From Thermoflavimicrobium daqui (GTDB taxonomy: Bacteria > Bacillota > Bacilli > Thermoactinomycetales > Thermoactinomycetaceae), in the NCBI RefSeq assembly GCF_003313465.1, contig NZ_KZ845665.1, positions 62,001 to 126,000 of the forward strand: a DNA stretch of 64,000 nucleotides, written 5' to 3'. The notes below the pieces were generated by a model. The model was not told the DNA's origin. It ran no database searches and saw nothing but the letters and a program-made list of their open reading frames with translations. Position numbers and translations under genes: made by a program. The first letter of the stretch is position 1, and each line of letters opens with the position of its first letter. Shown here in pieces: positions 45,243 to 54,623 of the stretch.

Positions 45243-45923
45243 TTAGTCGGACAAATAGCAGGGTAGATCGCTATTTGTCTTAGCTGGTTGAACTCGTACA
45301 TAATAGATAGGCATTCCTCTGCTGGAAAACTTCTCTTCATATTCAGTTGTGATGTTCTCTGTTTGATATGGACTTTGATGTAAATCCAATGACTGCTCAA
45401 GTATTTTCCAACCCATTTCTTTAAACTCTTCTAAAGAAAAATCAAACAAGCTATTACTATCGGTTTTTAATATAAGATCACCGTCAGGTGCTAGAATATA
45501 TTTATAAATTTGAAGAAAGGAGCGATAAGTAAGTCGGCGTTTTGCATGACGCTTTTTAGGCCAAGGATCACTGAAGTGTAAAAATAAACGCTGAACTTCA
45601 CCACAATCAAATACTTCTGTCAGTTTGCTTACATCAAGCCATAAGTAGCGAATATTCGTATTCTCAGTTGTTTCCCCTTTTCTAACCGCATGTAGCAAGG
45701 GCTCTTCAATACGTTCTACACCGATCCAATTAATATCTGGATGTAACGTGGAAGCTTTGGCAAGAAACTGCCCTTTTCCCGTACCTAGCTCAACATAAAG
45801 TGGTTGTGGTTTGGGAAAAATGGTTTGCCATTTTCCACGAAGTTGTTCGGGCTCTTGGATGACTAGATGACTTTCTTGTAAATATGGCTTAGCTAGTGGA
45901 TTTCTTCTTAGGCGCATACCCAT
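45243..45923 (-). CDS. trmB: tRNA (guanine-N7)-methyltransferase
   Basis: Methylates G46 of tRNA using SAM. LRRNPLAKPYLQE at the start, LYVELGTGKGQFLAKAS (SAM loop), IGVERIEEPLLHA, and FLHFSDPWPKKRHAKRRLTY (substrate motif) are diagnostic. Length 226 is normal. The start is ambiguous between ATG 45923 and ATG 45917, both after GAGG; homologs begin at the second (MRLRRNP). Confidence 0.95.
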   Translation of the reverse strand: MGMRLRRNPLAKPYLQESHLVIQEPEQLRGKWQTIFPKPQPLYVELGTGKGQFLAKASTLHPDINWIGVERIEEPLLHAVRKGETTENTNIRYLWLDVSKLTEVFDCGEVQRLFLHFSDPWPKKRHAKRRLTYRSFLQIYKYILAPDGDLILKTDSNSLFDFSLEEFKEMGWKILEQSLDLHQSPYQTENITTEYEEKFSSRGMPIYYVRVQPAKTNSDLPCYLSD

Positions 45924-46113
45924 TCAACCTCATTTGCTATGTTTTCTAGAAACTATTTTATTACTTTATCGTTCCCATCTATTTCGAATTAAAAGCTGAT
46001 CTGTATAAAAATCATTTTGTTTATTTAGACCAGACGGCATCAAAGATTCTTTCAAAGTCCTATTATAACTTATGGAATAGTCGTAATGACAAGCCATAGT
46101 GTTAATTCCATAC

Positions 46114-46145
46114 AAAAAAGCCCCACACGCTGGGCTCATGTGGGG
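46114..46145 (-). terminator. Terminator after the DUF779 gene
   Basis: CCCCACA pairs with TGTGGGG; CTTTTTT follows on the - strand. Closes the aldehyde dehydrogenase operon. Confidence 0.85.
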
Positions 46146-46156
46146 AAATACACTAT

Positions 46157-46543
46157 TTATTGGGTATGGTTAAAGAAAATAACTGGTTCAAGTTGCTTTC
46201 GCTCTTCGTCAGTAAAAACACGTGAGCGTACGATGAAACGAACTCCTAAGGGAATTTCAAGTGAAAAAGACGCTCCCCGTCCTGGGGTTATATCAATAAT
46301 CAACTGTGTGTGTTGCCAATACATGAACTGGTCATGAGACATATAAAAAGGGCAATCAGCAATCACACCTAAAAGTACATCGCTTGTACCAATCCGAAAT
46401 TGACCTTTTTTAAAGCACATAGGGGAAGATCCATCACAACAGCCACCGCTTTGATGAAACATCAATTCCCCATGCTTTTCTTGCAATTGTTTAATTATTT
46501 TCTGGGCTTCTTCAGTTACCAATACACGTTTTAAAAATTGCAC
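46157..46543 (-). CDS. DUF779 protein, partner of aldehyde dehydrogenase
   Basis: 128 residues: VTEEAQKIIKQLQEKHGELM, FHQSGGCCDGSSPMC, GVIADCPFYMSHDQFMYWQH and TPGRGASFSLE match DUF779, a cysteine-rich small protein commonly encoded next to ExaC/AldDH-type aldehyde dehydrogenases. It begins 24 bases after the dehydrogenase, so one operon. The GTG start is within AGAGGTG; a site AAAGGGA is ten bases upstream. Molecular role unknown. Confidence 0.85.
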   Translation of the reverse strand: MQFLKRVLVTEEAQKIIKQLQEKHGELMFHQSGGCCDGSSPMCFKKGQFRIGTSDVLLGVIADCPFYMSHDQFMYWQHTQLIIDITPGRGASFSLEIPLGVRFIVRSRVFTDEERKQLEPVIFFNHTQ

Positions 46544-46566
46544 CTCTGATCATTCCCTTTAAGGGA

Positions 46567-48099
46567 TTAAAACAGGCCCGTAGGATTTTTGTCATAAGAA
46601 ATTAGCATGTTTTTCGTTTGACGATAGTGCTCTAACATCATCTTATGTGTTTCACGACCGATTCCTGACTTTTTATAACCACCAAAAGAAGCATGTGCTG
46701 GATATAAATGATAGCAATTGACCCAAACACGTCCTGCTTCTAAGTTTCGTGCCAATTGATATGCTTGATGCATATCACGTGTCCAAAGTCCTGCACCTAA
46801 GCCATATAAAGTATCATTGGCGATTTCAAGTAATTCTTTTTCATCTTTAAACGTGGTTACTGAAACGACTGGACCAAAAATTTCTTCTTGGAAGATACGC
46901 ATTTGATTATTGCCCAAAAATACAGTGGGTTCAATGTAATACCCATCTGGATACTTCTCATTTTTAAATGGCTTTCCTCCAGTAAGACAATTAGCCCCTT
47001 CTTCTTTGCCAAGAGAGATATAGTGGAGGATTTTCTCATACTGATCGTTGGAAGCTTGTGCTCCCATCATCGTTGTTGGATCAAGTGGATCTCCTATTTT
47101 GATTTTTTGTACTCTATGAAGTGCCCTTTCCATGAACTCATCATAAATAGACTCTTGAATTAGTGCACGAGAAGGGCAAGTACAAACCTCTCCTTGATTA
47201 AGTGCAAACATGGTGAAGCCTTCTATTGCTTTATCAAAAAATTCATCATGTTCTTTTAGAACACTTTCAGTAAAGATGTTTGGTGATTTCCCACCAAGTT
47301 CCAGTGTCACAGGAATAATATTCTCAGAAGCATATTGCATAATAAGCCGACCTGTGGTGGTTTCACCGGTAAAGGCGATTTTACCAACACGTGGAGAGGT
47401 TGCGAGTGGTTGTCCAGCTTCAATCCCAAAGCCATTGACTATATTAAGGACTCCAGGTGGGAGCAAATCAGCGATTAGTTCTGCAAACAAGAGGACAGTA
47501 ATCGGTGTTTGCTCAGCCGGTTTTAGAACGACACAGTTTCCAGCTGCCAGTGCTGGAGCCAACTTCCATGCAGCCATAAGTAGTGGAAAGTTCCATGGAA
47601 TAATTTGTCCAACAACTCCGATCGGCTCTTTAATATGAACCGATAGTGTATGTGCATCGATCTCAGAAATGCTTCCTTCTTCTGCACGAATCACTCCAGC
47701 AAAATAACGGAAGTGATCTGCTGCAAGCGGAATATCAGCACTAATCGATTCACGAATCGGCTTACCGTTGTCCCAAGTTTCAGACAGGGCAAGTAATTGG
47801 CGATTAGCTTCAATTCTTTCAGCAATTTTTAATAGGATTTTGCTCCGTCTAGTTGGTGAAAGCTTTCCCCACTTTTCTTTTGCGGCATGAGCACTGTCTA
47901 GAGCTAACTCAATATCTTCTTTTTGCGAACGTGGGACTTTAGTAAAAACGTGTCCATTGACAGGAGAAATCACATCAAAATATTCTCCAGCAACTGGAGG
48001 AACCCATTGTCCACCAATAAAATTTTCATACTTGGGCTTATGATGAAGGATACTTCCTTCTGTATTGGGTGCTTTAAAAGGAGTTAACTTTTTACTCAT
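46567..48099 (-). CDS. NAD-dependent aldehyde dehydrogenase (ExaC/AcoD-like)
   Basis: 510 residues. Rossmann and catalytic motifs: [33 protein letters not shown], general base in [11 protein letters not shown], catalytic Cys in [14 protein letters not shown]. The C-terminal [20 protein letters not shown] is typical of the acetaldehyde-type group. Transcribed toward the DUF779 gene and preceded by a sigma-54 promoter; across the gap stands a sigma-54 activator. Likely oxidises acetaldehyde or another short aldehyde. Regulation by the activator is inferred. Confidence 0.93.
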   Translation of the reverse strand: MSKKLTPFKAPNTEGSILHHKPKYENFIGGQWVPPVAGEYFDVISPVNGHVFTKVPRSQKEDIELALDSAHAAKEKWGKLSPTRRSKILLKIAERIEANRQLLALSETWDNGKPIRESISADIPLAADHFRYFAGVIRAEEGSISEIDAHTLSVHIKEPIGVVGQIIPWNFPLLMAAWKLAPALAAGNCVVLKPAEQTPITVLLFAELIADLLPPGVLNIVNGFGIEAGQPLATSPRVGKIAFTGETTTGRLIMQYASENIIPVTLELGGKSPNIFTESVLKEHDEFFDKAIEGFTMFALNQGEVCTCPSRALIQESIYDEFMERALHRVQKIKIGDPLDPTTMMGAQASNDQYEKILHYISLGKEEGANCLTGGKPFKNEKYPDGYYIEPTVFLGNNQMRIFQEEIFGPVVSVTTFKDEKELLEIANDTLYGLGAGLWTRDMHQAYQLARNLEAGRVWVNCYHLYPAHASFGGYKKSGIGRETHKMMLEHYRQTKNMLISYDKNPTGLF

Positions 48100-48108
48100 C
48101 TGCCTAGT

Positions 48109-48181
48109 CTGCTACTGATCTCAAACATAGACCAACATGGATGAAATGGGAATTTATTTTCGTCTATGTTTTACGTAGCAG
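48109..48181. repeat. Inverted-repeat element in the aldehyde dehydrogenase leader
   Basis: CTGCTAC (48109-48115) pairs with GTAGCAG (48175-48181), and inside it AAACATAGAC (48123-48132) pairs with GTCTATGTTT (48162-48171). The right arm recurs at 31083-31107. It lies in the untranslated leader between the sigma-54 promoter and the dehydrogenase start. Confidence 0.6.
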
Positions 48182-48230
48182 GATGACACCTCCTTAAGTT
48201 ATAAGTGGGATATGCTTTCACGGATGATAT

Positions 48231-48249
48231 ATGCAAGAATGATGCCAAT
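48231..48249 (-). promoter_or_regulatory. Sigma-54 (-24/-12) promoter of the aldehyde dehydrogenase operon
   Basis: On the - strand TTGGCATCATTCTTGCAT: the TGGCA block with GG at -24, five bases, and TTGCA with GC at -12, ten bases between GG and GC. This matches the YTGGCAC-N5-TTGC consensus with one mismatch. The neighbouring activator has the GAFTGA loop that contacts sigma-54. Confidence 0.8.
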
Positions 48250-48308
48250 ATAAGAGTGCAAATAAAAAAGGAATTCCAAAGAACGAGTATGTTTCAAAAA
48301 TGTTCCTC

Positions 48309-48325
48309 TGTTTCAAAATGAAACA
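48309..48325. promoter_or_regulatory. Probable activator-binding palindrome (UAS)
   Basis: TGTTTCAAAATGAAACA is a perfect 7-bp inverted repeat with a three-base centre, about 70 bases upstream of the sigma-54 promoter. A half-site TGTTTCA lies at 48290-48296. Spacing suits an enhancer for the divergent regulator. Confidence 0.65.
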
Positions 48326-48386
48326 AATAGGTGTTCAAATCTACACTAATTACAAAAATGCTTCTAGAAGGCGCTTATGACAATTA

Positions 48387-48415
48387 TTGAATGGACAAAT
48401 AACATCCGTTATAAT
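48387..48415 (+). promoter_or_regulatory. Sigma-A-like promoter of the sigma-54 activator gene
   Basis: TTGAAT, 17 bases, TATAAT, pointing to the gene at 48511. The activator palindrome lies upstream of it at 48309. Confidence 0.65.
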
Positions 48416-48510
48416 CAAAATAGTGCAAAGGGATTTTTGGATTGGGAAATTAAATCAGAATAGTTTTAACATACCAATAGTGCGGAAGGGAGTATTATTC
48501 GAATTCGCTT

Positions 48511-50403
48511 ATGAATATGACGAATAAGTCTCTGTTTGTTGCTTCGTCATGGAATCGTAGTAAAGAGTATGGAATCGATCCACAGCAAGCGCGTCATCAT
48601 CTTCTCGCACGTAGCGAATTACAAGACAGAAAAGATAGAATGAGAGAGTTATTAGAAGCATCTAAAGTTGTATTAGATAGTCTATCTAAGCAATTGAAAG
48701 ATACGGATACAATGATTGCTTTATCAGATGAAGATGGATATCTGATAGCAAGCTGGGGTCATCCATCTTTTGTGGATCAGTATAAAAAAGGAGTATTTGA
48801 TTTAGGAACGAATTGGCATGAAGAGACTAAAGGAACAAATGCGATTGGACTCGCATTAATTGAGCAAAAGCCGATGAGTGTTTTGGGAAATCAGCATTAC
48901 TGCCACGAACATCATTTATTGGGTTGCAGTGCTACTCCACTTTATACATCAACTGGAGAGCTTCTTGGAACACTTGTAATCAGTGGTACAGCTCGTACAC
49001 ATCATGATTACCTTTTACCGTTGATTATTGCAACTGGACAAGCTTGTCAAGCACGACTTCTGTTACACAGTACTGAAAGAGAACTTGTTTTACATTTATG
49101 TGAATCTGATTTAATAACAAAAAGTTATTCATACCCACTCATTTCAGTAGATAGCTATGGCGTAATACGCCGAATTAATTATGAAGCAGCCCAACTATTA
49201 CAACTACCTTTATCAGAATGTATAGGTCAACCGCTCTCCAGATGGATTGGGGAAGAGCAAATGATGTCATTGTTATCAGCTAAACATTCATCAGCAGTAC
49301 AACTAAATGTAACGAGAAACTTTACCTCTTCCACATCATCAAGTTCTTGGTCTATTCAGCCTGTCTTAGATCGAAGACAACGCTTATTTCGTTTAGTATT
49401 AAGCTCCCATCAATTGATACAGGAACCAAAAAATTCTTTTTATAAAGGTAAAGAACTAAAAATGGGCGAAATGGTCATTCAATGTCCACAAGTACAAAAA
49501 GTTGTTCGATTTGCTTTACAAGTAGCGAGGACGAATGCCAATATACTAATTTATGGAGAAACTGGTACGGGAAAAGGGCTACTTGCGAAAGAAATTCATC
49601 AAGCAAGTGAACGAAAAGGGCCATTTTTGACAATCAATTGCGGGGCAATTCCTGCACAATTGATTGAATCTGAATTATTCGGATACGAAAAAGGAGCTTT
49701 TACAGGTGCCAAACATAATGGACATCAAGGGAAGTTTGAAGCGGCAGTAGGAGGAACTTTATTTTTGGATGAAATTGGTGAAATGTCACCAATGGCACAA
49801 GTTGCTCTTCTAAAAGTATTAGAGGAAAAAGTGATTACGCGAATTGGTTCCAACCAATCAATCCCTGTAGATGTTCGGATTATTGCAGCGACAAACAAAG
49901 ATTTAGCCAAGGAAGTAGCAGAAGGTCGATTCCGCAAAGATTTGTATTATCGATTGCGTGAGATAGAACTTACTTTACCAGCGTTAAGAGAACGGACTGA
50001 TTTGCTCTACTTAATGGAGGATTTTGTGGGACAAATCTCCAAAGAATTACAAATTCGTTTATCGTTGGATTTACTTGCTCAAAAAGCATTATCTGATTAT
50101 GAATGGCCTGGGAACATCAGAGAGATGCGGCAGGTTATTCGACAGGCTGCTTTTTATGCATATTTTGGACGTGAGTCTACTATTATTACTATGGAAGATT
50201 TGTCTTTTTTGGTTATAAAAGAGCCACCACCTATCAAACTTTCATTGACGAGTGTAGAAGAAGAAGTAATTGCTCGTGCTATTCAAATGACGGGTGGTAA
50301 TTTAACGGCAGCAGCTCGACGATTAGGAATTGGTAGGACTACTTTATATCGAAAGTTATCAAAGTATCCTAATTTGAAATGTTTACGAAATGAGTTGCAG
50401 TAA
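48511..50403 (+). CDS. Sigma-54-dependent transcriptional activator (AcoR-like)
   Basis: 630 residues: N-terminal GAF-type sensor (about 60-200, with LGTNWHEETKGTNAIGLALI and YCHEHHLLGCSATPLY), a PAS-like segment (about 205-290), AAA+ domain with Walker A GETGTGKGLLAKEIH, sigma-54 loop GAFTGAKHNG, Walker B GGTLFLDEIGEM, and a Fis-type HTH at the end (NLTAAARRLGIGRTTLYRKL). This is the AcoR/acetoin-type layout. The likely target is the divergent aldehyde dehydrogenase operon. Confidence 0.93.
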   Translation: MNMTNKSLFVASSWNRSKEYGIDPQQARHHLLARSELQDRKDRMRELLEASKVVLDSLSKQLKDTDTMIALSDEDGYLIASWGHPSFVDQYKKGVFDLGTNWHEETKGTNAIGLALIEQKPMSVLGNQHYCHEHHLLGCSATPLYTSTGELLGTLVISGTARTHHDYLLPLIIATGQACQARLLLHSTERELVLHLCESDLITKSYSYPLISVDSYGVIRRINYEAAQLLQLPLSECIGQPLSRWIGEEQMMSLLSAKHSSAVQLNVTRNFTSSTSSSSWSIQPVLDRRQRLFRLVLSSHQLIQEPKNSFYKGKELKMGEMVIQCPQVQKVVRFALQVARTNANILIYGETGTGKGLLAKEIHQASERKGPFLTINCGAIPAQLIESELFGYEKGAFTGAKHNGHQGKFEAAVGGTLFLDEIGEMSPMAQVALLKVLEEKVITRIGSNQSIPVDVRIIAATNKDLAKEVAEGRFRKDLYYRLREIELTLPALRERTDLLYLMEDFVGQISKELQIRLSLDLLAQKALSDYEWPGNIREMRQVIRQAAFYAYFGRESTIITMEDLSFLVIKEPPPIKLSLTSVEEEVIARAIQMTGGNLTAAARRLGIGRTTLYRKLSKYPNLKCLRNELQ

Positions 50404-50446
50404 GAGTGTGATCACAAAGTATCATACATGGTTAGGGGGGAGAGGA

Positions 50447-51052
50447 TTGACGACTATTGATTTAATTCGGCATGGCGAAACCGTTTGGAATAGAGAAAAA
50501 AGGCTCCAAGGGCATAGTGATGTATTTTTAAGTGAGAGAGGGAAAGAACAAGCGGAAAAACTGGCAGAGTATATGAAAGATATAAGTATTTCCGTGGTCT
50601 ACTCTAGCGACTTAAGACGGGCTTTGGACACGGCAAAGGCGATTGCAGAGGTACATGCTCTTTCCGTGATTCCTTCTAAAGAGTTACGTGAACGTAATAT
50701 GGGAGTGTGGGCTGGGAAAACACTCGATGATATACAAAAAAGTTATCTGGATTGGGAGCAAGTAAGGATATCTGGGGGAGCATATGGTATTGAAGAAACC
50801 AAAAAATTGAGTCGGAGAGTTTTGAATGAATTGAAAAGGTTAGTAGAACTTCATAAAGGTGAGCACATTTGTGTTGTTAGTCATGGTGGATGCATTAATT
50901 CTGTGTTATCAGAAATCACCCAAGGAAAGTACGGAATCGGAAAGTCCATCATTGAAAACACAAGTATTACTCGTTTAAGATTTCATGAGACAGATGGATG
51001 GAAGGTTGAATTCGCCAATCTTACCCCACATTTAAAAGAGGAGGGAAAATAG
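50447..51052 (+). CDS. Histidine phosphatase family protein
   Basis: 201 residues from TTG 50447, which follows GGGGGG by six bases; the open frame extends upstream into the regulator stop but without support. DLIRHGETVWNREKRLQGH holds the catalytic histidine; YSSDLRRALDTAKAI and VSHGGCINSVLSEI the other motifs. It resembles PhoE/YhfR-type phosphatases; substrate unknown. The PAP2 gene follows six bases after the stop. Confidence 0.88.
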   Translation: MTTIDLIRHGETVWNREKRLQGHSDVFLSERGKEQAEKLAEYMKDISISVVYSSDLRRALDTAKAIAEVHALSVIPSKELRERNMGVWAGKTLDDIQKSYLDWEQVRISGGAYGIEETKKLSRRVLNELKRLVELHKGEHICVVSHGGCINSVLSEITQGKYGIGKSIIENTSITRLRFHETDGWKVEFANLTPHLKEEGK

Positions 51053-51058
51053 ATTCGA

Positions 51059-51718
51059 TTGCAACATTTAACTAGATATTGGTCGCGTCTTGCTTTACTG
51101 GGGTTAGTAATCATGGCATTTGCTGCAATTAATCTATTTGCAGAATTAGCAGAGGGAATGGTAGAGAATGAATTGGATTATTTTGATCAGATGTTTCGTC
51201 AATGGATCGAGAATTACCAATCCCCAAGTTTGACTTCCTTTTTTACTATAATCACAGAGATGGGTTCCTCATGGTTTATTACGATCTTGACATTGACTAC
51301 TGCCTTAGCTTTACTCTATAAGCAAAAACGATGGCAAGATGCTGCTGCTTTAATTATTATGGTGGGTACAGGCTCACTATTTACCATCGTATTTAAACAC
51401 TTATTTCAACGTGAGCGTCCAATGGAAGATCGCCTTATTGATGCCATTGGATATAGCTTTCCAAGTGGTCATTCGGTTGGATCGATGGTGTTTTACGGAT
51501 TTTTGATCTATCTTTGTATGAAAATACGTTGGTCTCCTCACTGGAAGGCAAGCCTTAGTTTTATACTTGGAGTAATTATTATCTTAGTCGGCTTTAGTCG
51601 GATCTATTTGGAAGCTCACTATGTAACAGATGTCATCGCAGGATTTTCACTTGGCTTTTTCTTTCTAGCATTGGGGATCATATGGAACGAATGGTGGTTT
51701 CGAAAAAAGAATGAATAA
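51059..51718 (+). CDS. PAP2-family membrane phosphatase
   Basis: 219 residues with five or six membrane helices. The three acid-phosphatase motifs are intact: KHLFQRERP, SFPSGHSVGS, and SRIYLEAHYVTD. It could dephosphorylate undecaprenyl pyrophosphate or phosphatidic acid type lipids. The TTG at 51059 is 13 bases from GAGGAGGG; an in-frame ATT at 51053 is better spaced. Coupled to the phosphatase gene upstream. Confidence 0.9.
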   Translation: MQHLTRYWSRLALLGLVIMAFAAINLFAELAEGMVENELDYFDQMFRQWIENYQSPSLTSFFTIITEMGSSWFITILTLTTALALLYKQKRWQDAAALIIMVGTGSLFTIVFKHLFQRERPMEDRLIDAIGYSFPSGHSVGSMVFYGFLIYLCMKIRWSPHWKASLSFILGVIIILVGFSRIYLEAHYVTDVIAGFSLGFFFLALGIIWNEWWFRKKNE

Positions 51719-51749
51719 AACTGCTGACCTATGGGCTCAGCAGTTTTTT
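51718..51749 (+). terminator. Terminator after the PAP2 gene
   Basis: AACTGCTGA pairs with TCAGCAGTT, followed by TTTTG. Confidence 0.85.
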
Positions 51750-51792
51750 GCATTGGAAATCCTTTTCCAAAGGAAAGGATACGCTGTAGCTT

Positions 51793-52722
51793 TTAAACAC
51801 TTAAATCTTTAAAAGAAAGACAAGAAGAGCGATGTATGAAATCATTCCCCATAACTACTTGTAAGTGGCGGGGCAAAACGGTTAATTGTGTAGGAGTAAA
51901 TGTATTTTTTTCGCCATCACAATCGATCTTAAGAGAAGGGGACGTAGTAATACGTAGTGATTTAGCTTGAAAGTATAATAGATCTTCTCCATACGGGCGT
52001 TGATCGAGTAAGTGTGAAGAGATGATAGCATGGATTGCTTCCAAAGAAGCTTTACGAATGATTAAGACATCAAGATACCCATCTTGCACGGAGGTTCTTG
52101 GGAAATAAGTTTCCATTCCACCTACATAAGAACCATTCCCTACAATCATCATGGTGGCGTTGCCACGAAAATAATTACTTTCTGACTCTACTTCTAAGAA
52201 AAAAGAGGGGGGCTCTGCAAAAGTTTGAAATGCACTGATATAATAGGCTAAGCGTCCCCAATCTCTTTTGATATCAGGATCAATTCGTTCAGAAACCTGT
52301 GTAATAAGCCCAATACCCCAAAAGTTAAGAAAATAATTCCCGTTGTGTTTTCCAACGTCTATATGGGTTGTATTTCTTGCAAGTAACTGTTCAATTGCTT
52401 CGTCCGGATCTTGAGATATACAAAGTGTTCGTGAAAAATCGTTACAAGTTCCTCCAGGCAAAATAGCCAAAATAGGTCTATGTTCTAAAGGACATAGTGC
52501 ATTAATTAATTCATGAACGGTTCCATCTCCACCAACTGAAACAATCATATCAACTTGATGAGCAATTGATTGTACGATTTGCGCTCCGTTCCCTTTACTA
52601 CTGGTTTTATATAAAATAACTTCATTTATTTGCTTAGATAATGCTTGTTGGATGGATTCTAAACGATGAAGTAAATCTTTATTTCCTGCTACTGGATTAG
52701 CGATAATCGCTGCTCGGTTCAT
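51793..52722 (-). CDS. Diacylglycerol kinase-family lipid kinase (YegS/DgkB-like)
   Basis: 309 residues; RAAIIANPVAGNKDLLHRLE at the start, nucleotide motif VSVGGDGTVHELINAL (GGDGT), LAILPGGTCNDFSRTL, and a C-terminal beta-domain with DGYLDVLIIRKAS. This is the DAGK catalytic family whose Bacillus member DgkB recycles diacylglycerol. It is convergent with the PAP2 phosphatase, a second lipid-phosphate gene. Confidence 0.92.
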   Translation of the reverse strand: MNRAAIIANPVAGNKDLLHRLESIQQALSKQINEVILYKTSSKGNGAQIVQSIAHQVDMIVSVGGDGTVHELINALCPLEHRPILAILPGGTCNDFSRTLCISQDPDEAIEQLLARNTTHIDVGKHNGNYFLNFWGIGLITQVSERIDPDIKRDWGRLAYYISAFQTFAEPPSFFLEVESESNYFRGNATMMIVGNGSYVGGMETYFPRTSVQDGYLDVLIIRKASLEAIHAIISSHLLDQRPYGEDLLYFQAKSLRITTSPSLKIDCDGEKNTFTPTQLTVLPRHLQVVMGNDFIHRSSCLSFKDLSV

Positions 52723-53006
52723 ACAAATAGCTCCTCCCAGTTTTCAGTCCATGTTCAATTCAAAAATAACGTTTAGTGTTAAGAAAAACAAGCTAAAATT
52801 AGACGAGTACATGCATGAATTGATTATATATATTTAGGTCTCTTGATGTTGCATCAAAATTTTACCTTCGTTAATATAAAAAAGAACCGTCTATGGAAAG
52901 ACTTATGGTATGAAAAGTCTGATACATACTCAAACATTTAAAGCAATAAGCTTTCCAATCTCATCAAACTTATAAAGAGCATATCGTATAAGGACTGACT
53001 CTAACA

Positions 53007-53489
53007 ATGTCACTTGAAAAACTCTATAAAGATTTAGAAGATCTGTCACCCGACGAAATAAAAACGACTGAAAAAATGATACAAGCTTTGAAGCGAACTC
53101 GTATCAGTCCACTCGCTTATATTGAAGAATTGCTGAGTTTTAAGTATGGAGGTTTTGATGAAGAAAAAAATGCTTACATTCACCAGATGCTAATTACTGA
53201 TGAACTCAAAAACCGCTATCAGATTTTGCATGGTGGAATCACTTCTACCTTCATCGATACAGCCATGGCATCAACGATTTTTCAAGCGATGGGAGAAGAG
53301 ATAAAAGTAGTAACTACTGATTTATCCGTTCGATTTTTAGCACCTGCAGTAACAGGATGGTTAACAGCTTATACACAGATAATCAAAAAAGGAAAAACCT
53401 TGCTAGTATTAGAAAGCAAATTAGAAGATGAACAAAAAAGCTGGGTTGCTACTGCTTCTTCAACTTTTTTTGTTTTAGAAGGTGAATAA
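53007..53489 (+). CDS. PaaI-type hotdog thioesterase
   Basis: 160 residues with a helical N-terminal 45 and a hotdog domain: NRYQILHGGITSTFIDTAMAS is the HGG active-site region, VTTDLSVRFLAPAV the central strand. It probably hydrolyses acyl-CoA. Overlap with the Nudix gene frame suggests one operon. A second PaaI-type gene occurs at 59473 with low similarity. Confidence 0.85.
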   Translation: MSLEKLYKDLEDLSPDEIKTTEKMIQALKRTRISPLAYIEELLSFKYGGFDEEKNAYIHQMLITDELKNRYQILHGGITSTFIDTAMASTIFQAMGEEIKVVTTDLSVRFLAPAVTGWLTAYTQIIKKGKTLLVLESKLEDEQKSWVATASSTFFVLEGE

Positions 53490-53493
53490 GTTT

Positions 53494-53916
53494 ATGAATA
53501 AACCTTATAAAGTAGTTGCAAAAGCAATTATCTTTCATGAAAATCAGGTGCTGATTTTACGTAAATCAGAAGAAGAAAGAAGTATAAAAGACACACACGG
53601 ATGGGATTTCCCAGGGGGGAGTTTAGAACCTAATGAGTTACTAATGGATGGACTAGTTAGAGAGTTAGTTGAAGAAGTTGGACTTCAGGTTAAAGTGATT
53701 GCCCCAGCCTATGTTTATGATGAAATTCAAGAAGAAAAACACTTGGTTATCGTTAAATTTGCTTGTGACCAACCTGAAGGTGATCTCGTACTTAGTTCCG
53801 AACACGAGCAGTTTAACTGGATTTCACTTGATAGGCTACATGAATCAGAGATCCCTGAATGGATGAAGGATGAAATTCGACGAGCTTATCGAATATATAT
53901 GGAATTTCGTAACTAA
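53494..53916 (+). CDS. Nudix hydrolase
   Basis: 140 residues from ATG 53494, behind GAAGGTGA. A complete Nudix box GGSLEPNELLMDGLVREL then VEEVGL fits G-x5-E-x7-REU-x-EE-x-GU exactly. VVAKAIIFHENQVLILRKSE is the usual first strand. Substrate unpredictable. Coupled to the thioesterase gene by four bases. Confidence 0.9.
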   Translation: MNKPYKVVAKAIIFHENQVLILRKSEEERSIKDTHGWDFPGGSLEPNELLMDGLVRELVEEVGLQVKVIAPAYVYDEIQEEKHLVIVKFACDQPEGDLVLSSEHEQFNWISLDRLHESEIPEWMKDEIRRAYRIYMEFRN

Positions 53917-53922
53917 AAAAGG

Positions 53923-53946
53923 GACCGTTGAGAATACTCAACGGTC
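53923..53946. terminator. Terminator after the Nudix gene
   Basis: GACCGTTGAG pairs with CTCAACGGTC around AATA; a modest T-rich segment follows. Confidence 0.75.
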
Positions 53947-54159
53947 TTAATCATTTCAAAAAAGAATGAGAGAGGAGATTTGACGTAATATAAAAGTGAG
54001 CAAGGAGTGATTATTATATAGAGTCAACCGGAATATTGAATTTTTTCATACCACCCCCTTTTCATGATAGGATCATTTGTTTCGAATTGATAAGAAAATA
54101 AGGGAAATATTGGTTAATAAATATAATATGATTTTTAAATGCATTTTCCTGCAAATATT

Positions 54160-54355
54160 TGTAAATAAATACAAGAAAATTTAGAAGTTATTCCAAAACT
54201 ATTAGAATGAAATGGGATTTTTCGTTATTTAAGATTTAATTTAGTTGGAAATCTTTCCGAAATAATCCAAGCTATTGAAAAGAAGGAATTTGTTTTGGTA
54301 TTAGAGTATTAAGAAAATGAAACAGATCAATATCAAGAAATTCGAATATACTAGA
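54160..54355 (+). pseudogene. Possible decayed coding fragment
   Basis: In the 470-base gap after the Nudix gene, one frame reads IQENLEVIPKLLE, stop, NGIFRYLRFNLVGNLSEIIQ, AIEKKEFVLVLEY, stop, ENETDQYQEI. The protein-like composition interrupted by stops suggests an old gene remnant. Family not recognised. Confidence 0.3.
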
Positions 54356-54389
54356 GTTAGAGCTTGTTCGATTAATGGAGGTGAAATCG

Positions 54390-54623
54390 ATGGGATGGAA
54401 ACAGAGAAAGTTAAAAAAGAGGCTGTTATCGTTTGAGACAATTTTTCGCAAGCATGCAGAAATTTGTCCCCATTGTCGTGCATTAAATGTATGGCCTCTT
54501 GGTGAAGCAATGCCAAAAACATGTAGACGTTGCGATCAAACGATGTCTGAAAATGAGCAAGAAGAAGAGAGGACGATATATTTTAGTCTCAGTCGGAATC
54601 AGCGAGAAATTCTTCACCACTGA
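54390..54623 (+). CDS. Small zinc-ribbon protein
   Basis: 77 residues from ATG 54390, behind GGAGGTGAA. A basic helix (GWKQRKLKKRLLSFETIFRK) precedes two cysteine pairs, CPHC and CRRC, twenty residues apart, typical of a zinc ribbon; an acidic tail follows. Family not recognised; nucleic-acid binding is a guess from the basic helix. Confidence 0.65.
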   Translation: MGWKQRKLKKRLLSFETIFRKHAEICPHCRALNVWPLGEAMPKTCRRCDQTMSENEQEEERTIYFSLSRNQREILHH

